Below are positions 1 to 8,815 of a stretch of 64,000 nucleotides of DNA, in pieces. Below the pieces are notes generated by a model that saw only the letters and a list, made by a program, of their open reading frames with translations, did no database searches and was not told where the DNA came from. The position numbers were made by a program, and so were the translations under genes. Within the stretch, counting starts at the first letter, position 1, and each line of letters opens with the position of its first letter. This stretch comes from Thermus albus (GTDB lineage: Bacteria; Deinococcota; Deinococci; Deinococcales; Thermaceae): positions 62,001-126,000 of the forward strand of contig NZ_JAKTNR010000001.1 of NCBI RefSeq assembly GCF_022760855.1, in the 5' to 3' direction.

Positions 1-1684
1 GAGAGTTGAACCAGCCCCGGGTCTGGTCGATGCCCTCGGCGATAAAGTCCGCGGGGAAGGACTCCTTAAACTCCTCCTGGTTCTCAAAGGGGTAGTGCAA
101 GGAGGCGAAGGGCATGGCCCCGGAGTCGTACCAGACATCGATCACATAGGGTACCCGGCGCATGGTGCCCCCGCAGGCGCACTTTAGTTCCACCTCGTCC
201 ACATGGGGGCGATGGGGGTCAAAGGGTTCGGGAAGGGGCCGGGTGGCCTTTTCCCTAAGTTCTTGGATGCTGCCGATGGCCTCTTCTTTGCCGCAGGAGG
301 TGCAGGTCCAGATGGGAAGGGGGGTACCCCAGTAGCGGTTGCGGCTAAGGGCCCAGTCCACCAGGTTCCTGAGCCACTCCCCGTAACGGCCCTCCTTGAT
401 GTGGGGCGGAACCCAGTTGATCTCCTGGTTCTTCTGGATGAGGGCTTCCTTGAAGAGGGTGTTCTTGATGAACCAGGTCTCCGTGGCGTAGTACATGAGG
501 GGGGTGGAGCAGCGCCAGCAGTGGGGGTAGTTGTGGAGGTAGCTTTCCTCCCTAAAGAGGAGCCCCCGGGAGCGCAAATCCTTCAGGATGGCCCGGTTGG
601 CCTCCCGGAAGAAGAGGCCCCTAAAGGGTTCCACCAGGAGCTTTCCTTCCTCGTCCACCGTCTTGAGAAGGGGAAGGCCGTAGGCCCTGGCCGTCTCCAG
701 GTCCTCGGCGCCAAAGGCCGGGGCCTGGTGGACGATGCCCGTGCCCTCTTCCCGGCTCACGTATTCCGCCAGGACCACGAAGTAGCCCTTTTCCAAAGCG
801 CTTGGGTATGGGGGTTCGTAGGCCAGGCCTTCCAGGTCCTTTCCCGAAAAGGTCTTGAGGATGGGGGTTTCCTCCCCGAGGAGCCTTTTCCCCAGGGATT
901 CCTCGAGGATCACCGCCTCCTCCCCCACGGCGAAGGCCCCATAGGTGAACCCTGGGTGGACCGCCGCGGCCACGTTCCCGGGCAGGGTCCAGGGGGTGGT
1001 GGTCCAGACGAGGAGGCTCGCCTGTTTCAGGCCCAGTTTTTCCGCCTCCTTAAGGGGTAAGCGCACGTAGACCGAAGGGTCGGTGATCTCCTTGTAGCCC
1101 AAGGAGAGTTCATGGGAGGAAAGCGGGGTGCCGCAGCGCGGGCAGTAAGGCACCACCTTTTGATCCCGGTAAAGGAGCCCCCGGTTAAAGAGCTCCTTCA
1201 AGCTCCACCAGATGCTCTCCACGTAGGTGGGGTGGAGGGTGGCGTAGGCGTTTTTTAGGTCCACCCAGTAGGCGATGCGTTCCGTGAAGGCCTCCCACTC
1301 CTTCTCGTAGGTGAAGACCGACTCCCGGCAAGCTTGGTTGAAGCGCTCAATGCCGTAGGCCTCAATCTCCCGCTTATTCTTAAGGCCCAGCTTCTTCTCC
1401 ACCTCCAGCTCCACGGGCAGGCCGTGGGTGTCCCAACCGGCCCGGCGGGGCACGTAGTAGCCCCTCATGGTCTTATACCGGGGGAAGAGGTCCTTGTAGC
1501 TGCGGGCTTGAGCGTGGCCTACGTGGGGCATGCCGTTGGCGGTGGGGGGGCCCTCATAGATGGTGTAGCGGGGTCTTCCCTTGCGGTTTTCCACACTCTT
1601 TTCAAAGATACCTTCCCGCTTCCAGAAGGCCAGGATCTCTTCTTCCAACTTGGGAAAGTGGGGTTCGCCGACCTCCTTGAACAT
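1..1684 (-). CDS. ileS: Isoleucyl-tRNA synthetase, 5' part (cut by window edge)
   Basis: Charges tRNA-Ile with isoleucine in the cytoplasm and edits mischarged valine. The reverse strand encodes about 561 residues of a class I synthetase. It begins [20 protein letters not shown] and carries the HIGH-type signature as HVGHA near residue 55. Two CxxC-type clusters follow (CPRCG and a later CTSCG/CACGG pair), and the KMSKS end lies beyond base 1. The ATG at 1684 follows a GAGGAGG ribosome site. The upstream T-box leader with an AUC specifier independently supports isoleucine as the substrate. The carboxyl-terminal third is outside the window. Confidence 0.97.
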   Translation of the reverse strand, partial: MFKEVGEPHFPKLEEEILAFWKREGIFEKSVENRKGRPRYTIYEGPPTANGMPHVGHAQARSYKDLFPRYKTMRGYYVPRRAGWDTHGLPVELEVEKKLGLKNKREIEAYGIERFNQACRESVFTYEKEWEAFTERIAYWVDLKNAYATLHPTYVESIWWSLKELFNRGLLYRDQKVVPYCPRCGTPLSSHELSLGYKEITDPSVYVRLPLKEAEKLGLKQASLLVWTTTPWTLPGNVAAAVHPGFTYGAFAVGEEAVILEESLGKRLLGEETPILKTFSGKDLEGLAYEPPYPSALEKGYFVVLAEYVSREEGTGIVHQAPAFGAEDLETARAYGLPLLKTVDEEGKLLVEPFRGLFFREANRAILKDLRSRGLLFREESYLHNYPHCWRCSTPLMYYATETWFIKNTLFKEALIQKNQEINWVPPHIKEGRYGEWLRNLVDWALSRNRYWGTPLPIWTCTSCGKEEAIGSIQELREKATRPLPEPFDPHRPHVDEVELKCACGGTMRRVPYVIDVWYDSGAMPFASLHYPFENQEEFKESFPADFIAEGIDQTRGWFNS

Positions 1685-1699
1685 ACCCTTCCTCCTCTT

Positions 1700-1728
1700 A
1701 AAGCAAAGCCCGCGCCCTCTGGGCGCGG
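1700..1728 (-). terminator. Regulated terminator of the T-box leader
   Basis: A perfect 8-bp stem, CCGCGCCC with GGGCGCGG (1728-1721 and 1717-1710 on the minus strand), has a 3-nt loop and a U-rich tail, GCTTTGCTTT. It lies 15 nt upstream of the ileS ribosome site. Its left arm is also needed by the competing antiterminator. Confidence 0.75.
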
Positions 1729-1960
1729 ACGAAAGCCAACTGGGCTTCCGCGGTACCACCGCGCTTCCTGGGAGGAGCTCCCAGGCCCTCTTTGGGCGCT
1801 GTCACGGGCGCACCCGGCGGGCATTACTCAGGGCCTTGGCCCCTTTCCTCCCGCGGCTCCGGGGTGATCTTCCCGCCTCTCCTCACCACCGGGCTTCCAC
1901 CCTCCCCGGCTCGCTTTGGGCTATTGGAAAGGGGTACTCTCCCCATCCTCGCCTTTACAC
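1700..1960 (-). promoter_or_regulatory. T-box riboswitch leader of ileS
   Basis: The untranslated leader carries T-box hallmarks in order on the minus strand. An AGAGTA-type element lies near 1934-1942. A putative specifier loop has AUC followed by a purine (specifier at 1868-1866). A GAGTAATGCC block precedes the antiterminator region. The conserved T-box core reads GGTGGTACCGCGG (1760-1748). The 3' side of that core can pair with the left side of the terminator, forming an antiterminator over about 1753-1722. Binding of uncharged tRNA-Ile should stabilise the antiterminator and allow ileS transcription. Helices were judged by eye. Confidence 0.88.
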
Positions 1961-2003
1961 CTCCCGCCTCCTGGGGTAAAATCCCCCGTTGGCGGCTAAG
2001 CCC

Positions 2004-2033
2004 ATCCTAGCAGCCCTTCCCCTTCCTTGACAA
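2004..2033 (-). promoter_or_regulatory. ileS promoter
   Basis: On the minus strand TTGTCA (2033-2028) is separated by 18 bp from TAGGAT (2009-2004), with TGC in front as an extended -10. Transcription would start near 1997, giving a leader of roughly 310 nt that holds the T-box. The -35 hexamer overlaps the -35 of the opposing fsa promoter. Confidence 0.7.
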
Positions 2034-2057
2034 CGCCCCGGTTGGGTCTGCTAGAAT
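2027..2057 (+). promoter_or_regulatory. fsa-rho promoter
   Basis: TTGACA (2027-2032), a 19-bp spacer and TAGAAT (2052-2057) with TGC as an extended -10. A start near 2064 leaves a leader of about 33 nt before the aldolase ATG. The -35 is shared, base for base over 5 bp, with the divergent ileS promoter. Confidence 0.7.
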
Positions 2058-2096
2058 CGAGCTAAGCCGGTCCGCTTCCCGACAAAAGGAGTGCTC

Positions 2097-2768
2097 ATGG
2101 AGCTGTACTTGGATACCGCCAACTTGGAGGAGATACGGGAGATCGCTGCTTGGGGAGTGCTCTCCGGGGTGACCACCAACCCCACCCTGGTGGCGAAGGA
2201 GTATGCGGGTCGCGGAGCCAAGCTGACGGAGGAGGTTTTGTTCGCCCACCTACGGACCATATGCGAGGTGGTGAAGGGGCCCGTGTCCGCAGAGGTGACC
2301 ACCTTGGAGGCGGAGGCCATGGTGGCGGAAGGACGGCGGCTTGCGGCCATCCACCCCCAGATTGTGGTCAAGCTGCCCACCACCGAGGAGGGTTTGAAGG
2401 CCTGCAAGCGGCTTGCCGCTGAAGGGGTTAAGGTTAATATGACCCTGATCTTTTCCGCAAACCAGGCTCTTCTGGCGGCCCGGGCAGGGGCAAGCTATGT
2501 CTCCCCCTTTTTGGGGCGGGTGGACGATATCTCCTGGGATGGGGGAGAGTTGTTGCGGGAGATTGTGGAGCTGATCCAGGTGCAGAACCTGCCGGTGAGG
2601 GTCATCGCTGCCTCCATCCGCCACCCCCGTCATGTTACGGAGGCCGCCCTTTTGGGGGCAGACATCGCCACCATGCCCTACGGGGTGTTCAAACAGCTAC
2701 TCAAGCACCCGCTTACGGACATAGGCCTTAAGCGCTTTATGGAGGATTGGGAGAAGGTCAAGCCATGA
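2097..2768 (+). CDS. Transaldolase / fructose-6-phosphate aldolase-like (TalC type)
   Basis: A 223-residue class I aldolase of the short transaldolase family, which moves or splits three-carbon units in pentose phosphate metabolism. Visible family marks are [11 protein letters not shown] at the start, [16 protein letters not shown] (Schiff-base lysine in this strand) and ASIRHPRHV. The length fits the short TalC/Fsa type, not long transaldolase B. The ATG at 2097 is chosen over GTG 2091 because AAAGGAG at 2085-2091 is well spaced to it. Its TGA overlaps the rho ATG (ATGA), so the two are co-transcribed. Whether it acts as transaldolase or as F6P aldolase cannot be told from the sequence. Confidence 0.9.
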   Translation: MELYLDTANLEEIREIAAWGVLSGVTTNPTLVAKEYAGRGAKLTEEVLFAHLRTICEVVKGPVSAEVTTLEAEAMVAEGRRLAAIHPQIVVKLPTTEEGLKACKRLAAEGVKVNMTLIFSANQALLAARAGASYVSPFLGRVDDISWDGGELLREIVELIQVQNLPVRVIAASIRHPRHVTEAALLGADIATMPYGVFKQLLKHPLTDIGLKRFMEDWEKVKP

Positions 2769-4048
2769 GGAGAAAAGCGGAGATCCATCAAGAAGCGCCC
2801 CTGACTTACCAGGAACTTGCGACCAAGATCCTGCCAGAGCTTCACCTCCTGGCCCAGGAGGCGGGGATCGAGAACTACAAGCGCATGAAGAAGGACCAGC
2901 TCATCATGGCCCTCCTGGAACGGCAGACCCAGGGGGAGGGCTTGCAGCTGGTCAAGGGGTACCTGGAGATCAGCCCGGATGGGTATGGCTTCATCACCGA
3001 AAACCTGTACAACCTGGAATCCAGGGTCGCCATCGTGTCCGCCGGGCTCATTCGCCAGTATGCGTTAAGAAGCGGGGACTACATCGTGGGCCGGGTACGG
3101 CCGCCCCGGGAGAACGAGCGCTACGGCACCCTCCTTAAGGTGGAGGCGGTGAACGACCTGGACCCCGAAGCGGCCAAGAACCGGCCCCGCTTTGACGAGC
3201 TCATCCCCCAGTTCCCCGACCGGCAGATCAAGCTGGAAACCACCCCCGACGAGCTCTCCACCCGGGTCATAGACCTTCTTGCCCCCATTGGTCGGGGCCA
3301 GCGGGGGCTGATTGTGGCCCCGCCCAAAGCGGGTAAGACCACCCTCCTTAAGAAGATTGCCAACGCCGTCTTGAAGAACGAGCCCGACATCAGGGTGATC
3401 GTGCTCCTCATTGACGAGCGGCCGGAGGAGGTCACGGACTTCCGGGAAAGCGTCCAGGGGGCCGAGGTCATCGCCAGCACCTTTGACGAGCCGCCCCAGA
3501 ACCACATCCGGGTGGCGGAGTTCGTGCACGAAAGGGCCAAGCGCATCGTGGAGGAAGGGGGGCACGTGATGATCCTTCTGGATTCCATCACCCGCCTAGC
3601 CCGGGCCAACAACCTGGTGACCCCGCCCACGGGCCGCACCCTTTCCGGCGGTTTGGACTCCGCGGCCCTCTACTTCCCCAAGCGTTTCCTGGGGGCAGCC
3701 CGCAACATCCGGGGCGGGGGTAGCCTCACCATCCTGGCCACCGCCTTGGTGGAGACGGGAAGCCGCATGGACGACGTCATCTTTGAGGAGTTCAAGGGGA
3801 CGGGGAACATGGAGCTCCACCTTTCCCGTCGCCTCGAGGAGCGCCGCATCTTCCCGGCCATAGACATCCTGAAGTCCGGTACCCGTCGGGAGGAGCTCCT
3901 GTTGGGTGAGGAGGTGGTCCACAAGATGTGGCTTTTGCGCAAGGTCTTGGCGGACATGGATCCGGCGGAGGCCATGGAGATGCTCCTCGCCCGCTTGGCG
4001 CGCACCAAGAACAACAAGGAGTTTCTGGCTTCTTTGGCTGCCCGCTAG
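2765..4048 (+). CDS. rho: Transcription termination factor Rho
   Basis: A 427-residue hexameric RNA-dependent ATPase that ends transcription. In order: an N-terminal helical Rho-N domain ([13 protein letters not shown] region), a cold-shock-like RNA-binding domain containing DGYGF (about residues 65-140), and a RecA-like ATPase core. The core has Walker [12 protein letters not shown], Walker B VMILLDS and the Q/R-loop region TGRTLSGG. Length and sequence closely match Rho of T. thermophilus as I recall it. The ATG overlaps the upstream aldolase stop by 4 nt, and a strong hairpin follows the gene. Confidence 0.98.
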   Translation: MRRKAEIHQEAPLTYQELATKILPELHLLAQEAGIENYKRMKKDQLIMALLERQTQGEGLQLVKGYLEISPDGYGFITENLYNLESRVAIVSAGLIRQYALRSGDYIVGRVRPPRENERYGTLLKVEAVNDLDPEAAKNRPRFDELIPQFPDRQIKLETTPDELSTRVIDLLAPIGRGQRGLIVAPPKAGKTTLLKKIANAVLKNEPDIRVIVLLIDERPEEVTDFRESVQGAEVIASTFDEPPQNHIRVAEFVHERAKRIVEEGGHVMILLDSITRLARANNLVTPPTGRTLSGGLDSAALYFPKRFLGAARNIRGGGSLTILATALVETGSRMDDVIFEEFKGTGNMELHLSRRLEERRIFPAIDILKSGTRREELLLGEEVVHKMWLLRKVLADMDPAEAMEMLLARLARTKNNKEFLASLAAR

Positions 4049-4061
4049 GCGGGATTCTTCC

Positions 4062-4088
4062 CTGGGGGGCGGGGTTTCCGCCCCCCAG
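4062..4088 (+). terminator. Terminator hairpin after rho
   Basis: An 11-bp perfect stem, CTGGGGGGCGG with CCGCCCCCCAG, and a 5-nt loop, 14 nt after the rho stop. The tail (CGTCCTTTG) is only weakly T-rich. Confidence 0.7.
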
Positions 4089-4101
4089 CGTCCTTTGCCC
4101 C

Positions 4102-4132
4102 TTGCATTTGCCCCGCTTGCCCCTGGTATAAT
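4102..4132 (+). promoter_or_regulatory. Promoter of the LysM/M23 gene
   Basis: A consensus TATAAT at 4127-4132 is preceded by TGG (extended -10). TTGCAT at 4102-4107, 19 bp upstream, is the best -35. The start would be near 4139, about 33 nt before the TTG codon. Confidence 0.7.
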
Positions 4133-4171
4133 CCCCCCGAGGTTGGGGTTAGGTTCGTTTGGAGGTGGGCG

Positions 4172-5365
4172 TTGCGGGGAATATGGGGAAGTTTATGGCT
4201 TTTGGTTTCCTCTTTGGCCTTCGCTAAGCTGCCTGTTCTTAGCCCCCTTCCCCTTCCCGAGAACACGGTGGAGGTGGGCCGGGCGGCCAAAAAGGGGTGG
4301 GTTCTCTACGTGGTCAAGCCTGGGGATACGTTGGCAGGGATCGCGGCCCGCTATGAGGTAGACCCCAAGCACATCATGTGGTCCACCGGCTTGCAAAGCG
4401 ACCGCTTGCAACCTGGGCAGCGGATTCTTATCCCGCTGACGGCCGAAAAGGAACGTCCTCCCCGTATACCTCCTGGAGTGGAGACCTACCGCGTTCGCCC
4501 GGGAGATACCCTGCAAAGCGTGGCTAGCCGGTTTGGAATATCTATCCTGGAACTGGTTTCCGCCAATCCCTCTTTGGAGAGCTTGGATCGCTTGGTGGCA
4601 GGTGGTGTCTTGTACGTTCCTAAAAAAGCCAAGGGCTTGCTGGTGGCCTTGCCCGAGGGGGAAACCTTGGTGGACCTGGCGGCCCGCTTTGGCCTTTCTC
4701 CGGTGCAGGTGGCCCGAGCCAATGGGGTGGAGAACCCCACGGAGCTTCGCCCTGGCGATTTGGTACTCCTGCCCGGTATCCAGGCCAAGACCACCTACCA
4801 GCGCCTTTTGGCCAAGCAGGAGGAGGAGCGCAAGGCTCGCCTCGAGGCGGAACGCCGCCGCCAGGAGGAGCTTAGGCGCCTAGCGGAGGAGAGGCGCAGG
4901 CAGCAAGCCTTGGTCCAGCGGCAGACCCGGCAGGTGCAGCAGGCCCAGACCCAACAGCCCCAGGTACGCCGGGTGAGCTACCAGGAAGGGGGTATGCGCT
5001 GGCCCCTTTCGGGGTTCCGCATCACCACCTACTTTGGCCAGCGGGGGGCTTTCCAGCGCTACCACACGGGGATTGATCTGGCAGCGCCCCATGGTACCCC
5101 CATCGTGGCCGCCAAGGCGGGCCAGGTTGAGGTGGCGGGTTGGAGCTCCATGGGCTATGGTTTCCACGTGGTGCTGGACCATGGAGGGGGGGTGGAAACC
5201 CTGTACGCCCACATGTCCCGCATTGCGGTGCGGCCTGGCCAGTGGGTGGAGGCCGGGCAGGTAATCGGCTACGTGGGCTCCACGGGATGGTCCACGGGTC
5301 CCCACCTGCACTTTGAGGTACGGGTGGGCGGGGTGGCCCGTAACCCCTTGGCCTACCTCCCTTAG
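4172..5365 (+). CDS. LysM-repeat M23 family peptidoglycan endopeptidase
   Basis: A 397-residue exported cell-wall hydrolase. Residues 1-18 are a signal peptide (MRGIWGSLWLLVSSLAFA). Three LysM-like peptidoglycan-binding modules follow at about 43-88, 103-150 and 153-200; the first two have YxVxPGDTL. A charged Q/E/R-rich coiled coil (about 205-265) comes next, then an M23 metallopeptidase domain (about 275-395). Its zinc ligands appear as HTGIDLAAPHG and HLHFE. The TTG start at 4172 follows GGAGGTGG (4161-4168). The layout resembles NlpD/EnvC-type amidase activators, but the zinc residues look intact, so an active DD-endopeptidase is more likely. Confidence 0.92.
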   Translation: MRGIWGSLWLLVSSLAFAKLPVLSPLPLPENTVEVGRAAKKGWVLYVVKPGDTLAGIAARYEVDPKHIMWSTGLQSDRLQPGQRILIPLTAEKERPPRIPPGVETYRVRPGDTLQSVASRFGISILELVSANPSLESLDRLVAGGVLYVPKKAKGLLVALPEGETLVDLAARFGLSPVQVARANGVENPTELRPGDLVLLPGIQAKTTYQRLLAKQEEERKARLEAERRRQEELRRLAEERRRQQALVQRQTRQVQQAQTQQPQVRRVSYQEGGMRWPLSGFRITTYFGQRGAFQRYHTGIDLAAPHGTPIVAAKAGQVEVAGWSSMGYGFHVVLDHGGGVETLYAHMSRIAVRPGQWVEAGQVIGYVGSTGWSTGPHLHFEVRVGGVARNPLAYLP

Positions 5366-5380
5366 GCGTACGTGAGCGGA

Positions 5381-5402
5381 CCGGGGGCCTTTGGGCCCCC
5401 GG
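5381..5402 (+). terminator. Terminator hairpin after the M23 gene
   Basis: A 9-bp perfect stem, CCGGGGGCC with GGCCCCCGG, and a 4-nt loop, 15 nt after the stop. It is followed by CTGCTGTTGG rather than a clean T tract. Confidence 0.6.
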
Positions 5403-5452
5403 CTGCTGTTGGCTTGACCCTCTGGGCGGTAAGCTGGAGGATGGAGGACGGG

Positions 5453-6334
5453 ATGGAGAAGGGAACCTTCCAGATCAAGACCGGCTTCGCCGAGATGTTC
5501 AAGGGCGGGGTGATCATGGACGTGACCACCCCCGAGCAGGCGATGATCGCCGAGGAGGCAGGGGCGGTGGCGGTGATGGCCCTGGAGAGGGTGCCCGCCG
5601 ACATCCGGGCCCAGGGGGGGGTGGCCCGCATGTCCGACCCCAAGGTGATCAAGGAGATCATGGCCGCGGTTTCCATTCCCGTGATGGCCAAGGTGCGCAT
5701 TGGCCACTTCGTGGAGGCCATGATCCTCGAGGCCATCGGGGTGGACTTCATTGACGAGTCCGAAGTCCTTACCCCCGCGGACGAGGAGCACCACATTGAC
5801 AAGTGGAGGTTCAAGGTGCCCTTTGTGAACGGGGCCCGGGACCTGGGGGAGGCCTTAAGGCGGATCGCCGAGGGGGCGGCCATGATCCGCACCAAGGGGG
5901 AGGCGGGCACCGGCAACGTGGTGGAGGCGGTGCGCCACGCCCGCACCATGTGGAAACAGATCCGCTATGTCCAATCCCTGAGGGAGGACGAGCTGGTGGC
6001 CTATGCCAAGGAGATCGGGGCTCCCTTGGAGCTGGTTCGCTGGGTCCATGAGCATGGCCGCCTCCCGGTGGTGAACTTTGCCGCTGGCGGCATCGCCACC
6101 CCCGCCGACGCCGCCTTGATGATGCACCTGGGGATGGATGGGGTTTTCGTGGGTAGCGGCATCTTCAAGTCCGGTGATCCCAGGAAGCGGGCCCGGGCCA
6201 TCGTGCGGGCGGTGACCCACTTTAACGACCCCGAGGTGTTGGCCGAGGTTTCCGAGGACCTGGGTGAGCCCATGGTGGGCATCAACCTAGACCAGCTTAA
6301 GGAGGAGGAGCGCTTGGCCAAGCGGGGCTGGTGA
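5453..6334 (+). CDS. pdxS: Pyridoxal 5'-phosphate synthase, lyase subunit PdxS
   Basis: A 293-residue (beta/alpha)8 barrel. It makes pyridoxal phosphate from ribose 5-phosphate, glyceraldehyde 3-phosphate and ammonia supplied by PdxT, in a 12+12 complex. The near-invariant family blocks are present: [58 protein letters not shown] and [12 protein letters not shown]. The start is ATG 5453 ([13 protein letters not shown]), matching the usual N-terminus. ATG 5441 would add only four residues. Its partner pdxT lies 3.7 kb downstream on the same strand, separated by metal and sodium transport genes, which is not the usual adjacency. Confidence 0.98.
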   Translation: MEKGTFQIKTGFAEMFKGGVIMDVTTPEQAMIAEEAGAVAVMALERVPADIRAQGGVARMSDPKVIKEIMAAVSIPVMAKVRIGHFVEAMILEAIGVDFIDESEVLTPADEEHHIDKWRFKVPFVNGARDLGEALRRIAEGAAMIRTKGEAGTGNVVEAVRHARTMWKQIRYVQSLREDELVAYAKEIGAPLELVRWVHEHGRLPVVNFAAGGIATPADAALMMHLGMDGVFVGSGIFKSGDPRKRARAIVRAVTHFNDPEVLAEVSEDLGEPMVGINLDQLKEEERLAKRGW

Positions 6335-6338
6335 GGGC

Positions 6339-6698
6339 ATGGCCAAGGCGGTCTGCGGGGTTTACGAGATCCACCCCGAGCGGGTGGCCAAGGCCCGTGT
6401 CGGCTTGCCGCAGGAGGGGGTGCTTAAGGAAGCTGCTCTCCTCCTCAAGGCCTTGGCCGATCCCACCCGGATGCGCCTTCTCTTGGCCTTGAGGGCGGCG
6501 GGGGAGCTTTGCGTGTGCGACCTAGCCCTTTTGGCCGGGGTTTCGGTTTCTGCGGTAAGCCACCAGCTCAGGCTCCTGCGCCAGGCTAGGCTGGTGGCCT
6601 TCCGCCGGGAGGGAAAGCAGGTCTATTACCGCCTGGCGGACGAGCATGTGGAGCGGCTTCTGGATGGGGCTCTGGAGCACGCGGCAGAGAACACTTGA
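6339..6698 (+). CDS. ArsR/SmtB-family zinc-type metalloregulatory repressor
   Basis: A 119-residue winged-helix repressor that should release DNA when bound by Zn, Cd or a similar metal. The alpha-3 region has ELCVCDLA (two cysteines), followed by the recognition helix SVSAVSHQLRLLRQA. The C-terminal helix carries D-x-H, then H eleven residues later, then E three residues on. This is the alpha-5 metal site of SmtB/CzrA (Asp104, His106, His117, Glu120 pattern). Cys6 could complete an alpha-3N site with the CVC pair. It begins 4 nt after pdxS and precedes the metal ATPase, its presumed target, by 31 nt. Confidence 0.93.
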   Translation: MAKAVCGVYEIHPERVAKARVGLPQEGVLKEAALLLKALADPTRMRLLLALRAAGELCVCDLALLAGVSVSAVSHQLRLLRQARLVAFRREGKQVYYRLADEHVERLLDGALEHAAENT

Positions 6699-6723
6699 AT
6701 AGCTGCTCAAACGATGCTACCCT
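6695..6723 (+). promoter_or_regulatory. Promoter and SmtB-type operator of the metal ATPase
   Basis: TTGAAT (6695-6700), 17 bp, then TACCCT (6718-6723) with TGC in front. The ATG follows after exactly 6 nt, so the mRNA should be leaderless. The imperfect inverted repeat TGAATA-GC-TGCTCA (6696-6709) resembles the TGAA...TTCA operators of ArsR/SmtB repressors. It covers the -35 element, so repressor binding would block RNA polymerase. Confidence 0.65.
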
Positions 6724-6729
6724 GGGGGC

Positions 6730-8808
6730 ATGGAGGCCCCCAGGGTTCGCGTGTTCCAGGTGGAAGGGATGGACTGCGCCGACTGCGCCTTGAAGGTGGA
6801 GAAGGCCCTTTCCCGGGTTCCCGGGGTGGTGCGGGCTGAGGTGAGCTTTGCCAGTGGGAAGGCCTATCTCCACCTCGAGGTTCCCCAGGCGGAGAAGGAA
6901 GCCGAGATGGCGGTGGCCGCCTTGGGTTACCGCCTGGTTCCAACCCAGGTGTCGGAAATCGGGGGACAAAAGGAAAGTGGGGCATGGACCCCCCGCCTTC
7001 CCGGGCCTTGGGCATGGGCCTTGGCTTCGGGAGGGCTTCTCCTTGGAGCCTTTTTGAGTTCCCGTTTTGTACCGTCCTTGGCCACCTGGGCCTACGCTTT
7101 GGCCGCCTTGGTGGGGGTGTTCCCCTTGGCCCGTCGGGCGGCAGCCCTATTCCGGCAAAACCCCTTCAGCATGCAGGCCTTGGTCACGGTGGCCACCTTG
7201 GGGGCTCTGTTCATCGGCGCCGAGGCGGAGGCCGGCTTGGTGGTCTTCCTCTTTCTGGTGGGGGAGGTGCTGGAGGCCTACTCCGTGGCCCAGGCCAGAA
7301 AGGCCCTTTTTGCTTTGGGAGAGCTTCTTCCCCAGAGGGCCTACCGCTTGAAGGAGGGCGGGTTGGAGGAGGTGCCCCTGAGCGCCCTTGAGGTGGGGGA
7401 CCTGGTGCGCGTGCCCCCGGGGGAACGGGTCCCCGCCGACGGGGTGGTGCTGGCGGGAGAAGGGGCTGTGGAGGAGGCGGCTTTTACGGGGGAACCCTTG
7501 CCTCAGCTTAAGGGGACAGGGGACCGGGTCTATGGGGGTAGCCTCCTGGTGGAGGGAAGCCTGGTCCTAAGGGTGGAGCGCCTGCCCAGGGAAGGTTTCC
7601 TGGCCCAGATGGAGCGCATGGCCGAGGAGGCCTTGGCGAAGAAGAGCCAGGTGGAGCGGGTGGTGGACGCCTTCAGCCGTCGTTATACGCCAGCGGTGCT
7701 TTTCTTGGCCGGTGTGGTGGCCTTCATCCTGCCCCTTTTCCAGGGGGATTTCCTAGGACATGTGTACAAGGCCTTGGCCCTCCTCCTCATCGCCTGTCCC
7801 TGTGCCTTGGTGGTTTCCGTGCCGGCGGCGATCGCCGCCGGGGTGGCCCGGGGGGCCCGGAGCGGGGTTCTCTTCAAGACGGGGGCCGCCTTGGAACGGT
7901 TGGGCAGGGTAACCTTTGTGGCCCTGGACAAGACGGGTACCCTGACCCTCGGGCGGCCCAAGCTGGTGGAGGTGGTTCCCTTTGGGGTCTCCCGGGAGGA
8001 GGCCTTGGCCCTGGCCAAGGCGGTGGCCGAAGGCTCAGGGCATCCCCTGGCCCGAGCGGTGCGGGAGGCGGAGGGTGTGGCCTTACCCGGTGAGGGGCAT
8101 CGCACGCAACCTGGCCTGGGGGCCTTTGCCCGGATTGGGGGGCAGGAGGTGGGCTTGGTACGCCCCGAGGTGGCGGACCTTCCCGAGGGCCTAAGGCGGC
8201 AGGTGGAGGCTTGGGAGGGGTATAGCCTGTCCCTTTTGCTGCGGGAAGGTGAGCCCTTGGCCCTCCTGGTTTTCCAGGATGAACCCCGGCCCGAGGCTAG
8301 GGAGGCCATAAAGGGCCTTCGCTCTTTGGGGCTTAAGCCTTTCCTTTTGACCGGGGACCGAGAGGCCTCGGCTTTGGCCTCGGTTGCCGAGTTGGGGCTT
8401 TCGGTCCACGAGGTGAAGGCCGGCCTTTCCCCCGTGGACAAACTCCGGTTGGTGGAGGAACTGTCGGAAAGGGGTGGGGTGGCCATGGTGGGGGATGGGG
8501 TGAACGATACCCCTGCTTTGGCCCGGGCCACGGTGGGGCTGGCGGTGCTGGAGGGAACGGAGGCTGCTTTGAGGGCTGCTGATGTGGGGCTTCTTTCCCT
8601 CACGGCCCTGCCCAGGGCCACACGCCTAAGCCGCAAGACCTTGGGGGTGGTGGGGCAGAACATCGCTTTGGCGCTGGGCTTCAAGGGGTTGGTGCTCATC
8701 ACTACCCTGTTGGGGTATACAGGGCTTTGGGCTGCAGTGTTGGCAGACAACGGGGCCTTAGTGTTGGTGACGGTGAACAGTTTGCGCCTCCTGTGGAGCC
8801 GGGTATAG
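6730..8808 (+). CDS. Zinc/cadmium/lead-exporting P1B-type ATPase (ZntA/CadA-like)
   Basis: A 692-residue membrane pump that exports divalent heavy metals at the cost of ATP. An N-terminal HMA domain has GMDCADCA (CxxC, about residue 10). The CPC translocation motif is ACPCALVV, the phosphorylation site DKTGTLT, the nucleotide-domain motif SGHPLARA and the hinge GDGVNDTPA. Near the end, N followed seven residues later by K (NIALALGFK), plus DNG in the last helix, give the N(x)7K and DxG signature. That signature marks subgroup P1B-2 (Zn, Cd, Pb), not copper pumps. The upstream SmtB-type gene and operator fit induction by these metals. Confidence 0.95.
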   Translation: MEAPRVRVFQVEGMDCADCALKVEKALSRVPGVVRAEVSFASGKAYLHLEVPQAEKEAEMAVAALGYRLVPTQVSEIGGQKESGAWTPRLPGPWAWALASGGLLLGAFLSSRFVPSLATWAYALAALVGVFPLARRAAALFRQNPFSMQALVTVATLGALFIGAEAEAGLVVFLFLVGEVLEAYSVAQARKALFALGELLPQRAYRLKEGGLEEVPLSALEVGDLVRVPPGERVPADGVVLAGEGAVEEAAFTGEPLPQLKGTGDRVYGGSLLVEGSLVLRVERLPREGFLAQMERMAEEALAKKSQVERVVDAFSRRYTPAVLFLAGVVAFILPLFQGDFLGHVYKALALLLIACPCALVVSVPAAIAAGVARGARSGVLFKTGAALERLGRVTFVALDKTGTLTLGRPKLVEVVPFGVSREEALALAKAVAEGSGHPLARAVREAEGVALPGEGHRTQPGLGAFARIGGQEVGLVRPEVADLPEGLRRQVEAWEGYSLSLLLREGEPLALLVFQDEPRPEAREAIKGLRSLGLKPFLLTGDREASALASVAELGLSVHEVKAGLSPVDKLRLVEELSERGGVAMVGDGVNDTPALARATVGLAVLEGTEAALRAADVGLLSLTALPRATRLSRKTLGVVGQNIALALGFKGLVLITTLLGYTGLWAAVLADNGALVLVTVNSLRLLWSRV

Positions 8809-8809
8809 T
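8781..8809 (+). promoter_or_regulatory. Leaderless promoter of nhaA
   Basis: TATAGT (8804-8809) lies exactly 6 nt before the nhaA ATG, with TTTGCG (8781-8786) 17 bp upstream as a weak -35. The -10 overlaps the stop codon region of the ATPase gene. Confidence 0.5.
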
Positions 8810-8815
8810 CGGGAC

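Noticed and set aside
203..1060. 285-codon open frame on the plus strand at the left edge
   Set aside because: Antisense to ileS; its sequence is a Gly/Pro/Leu-rich shadow produced by GC-rich codons, while the minus strand gives an unmistakable IleRS.
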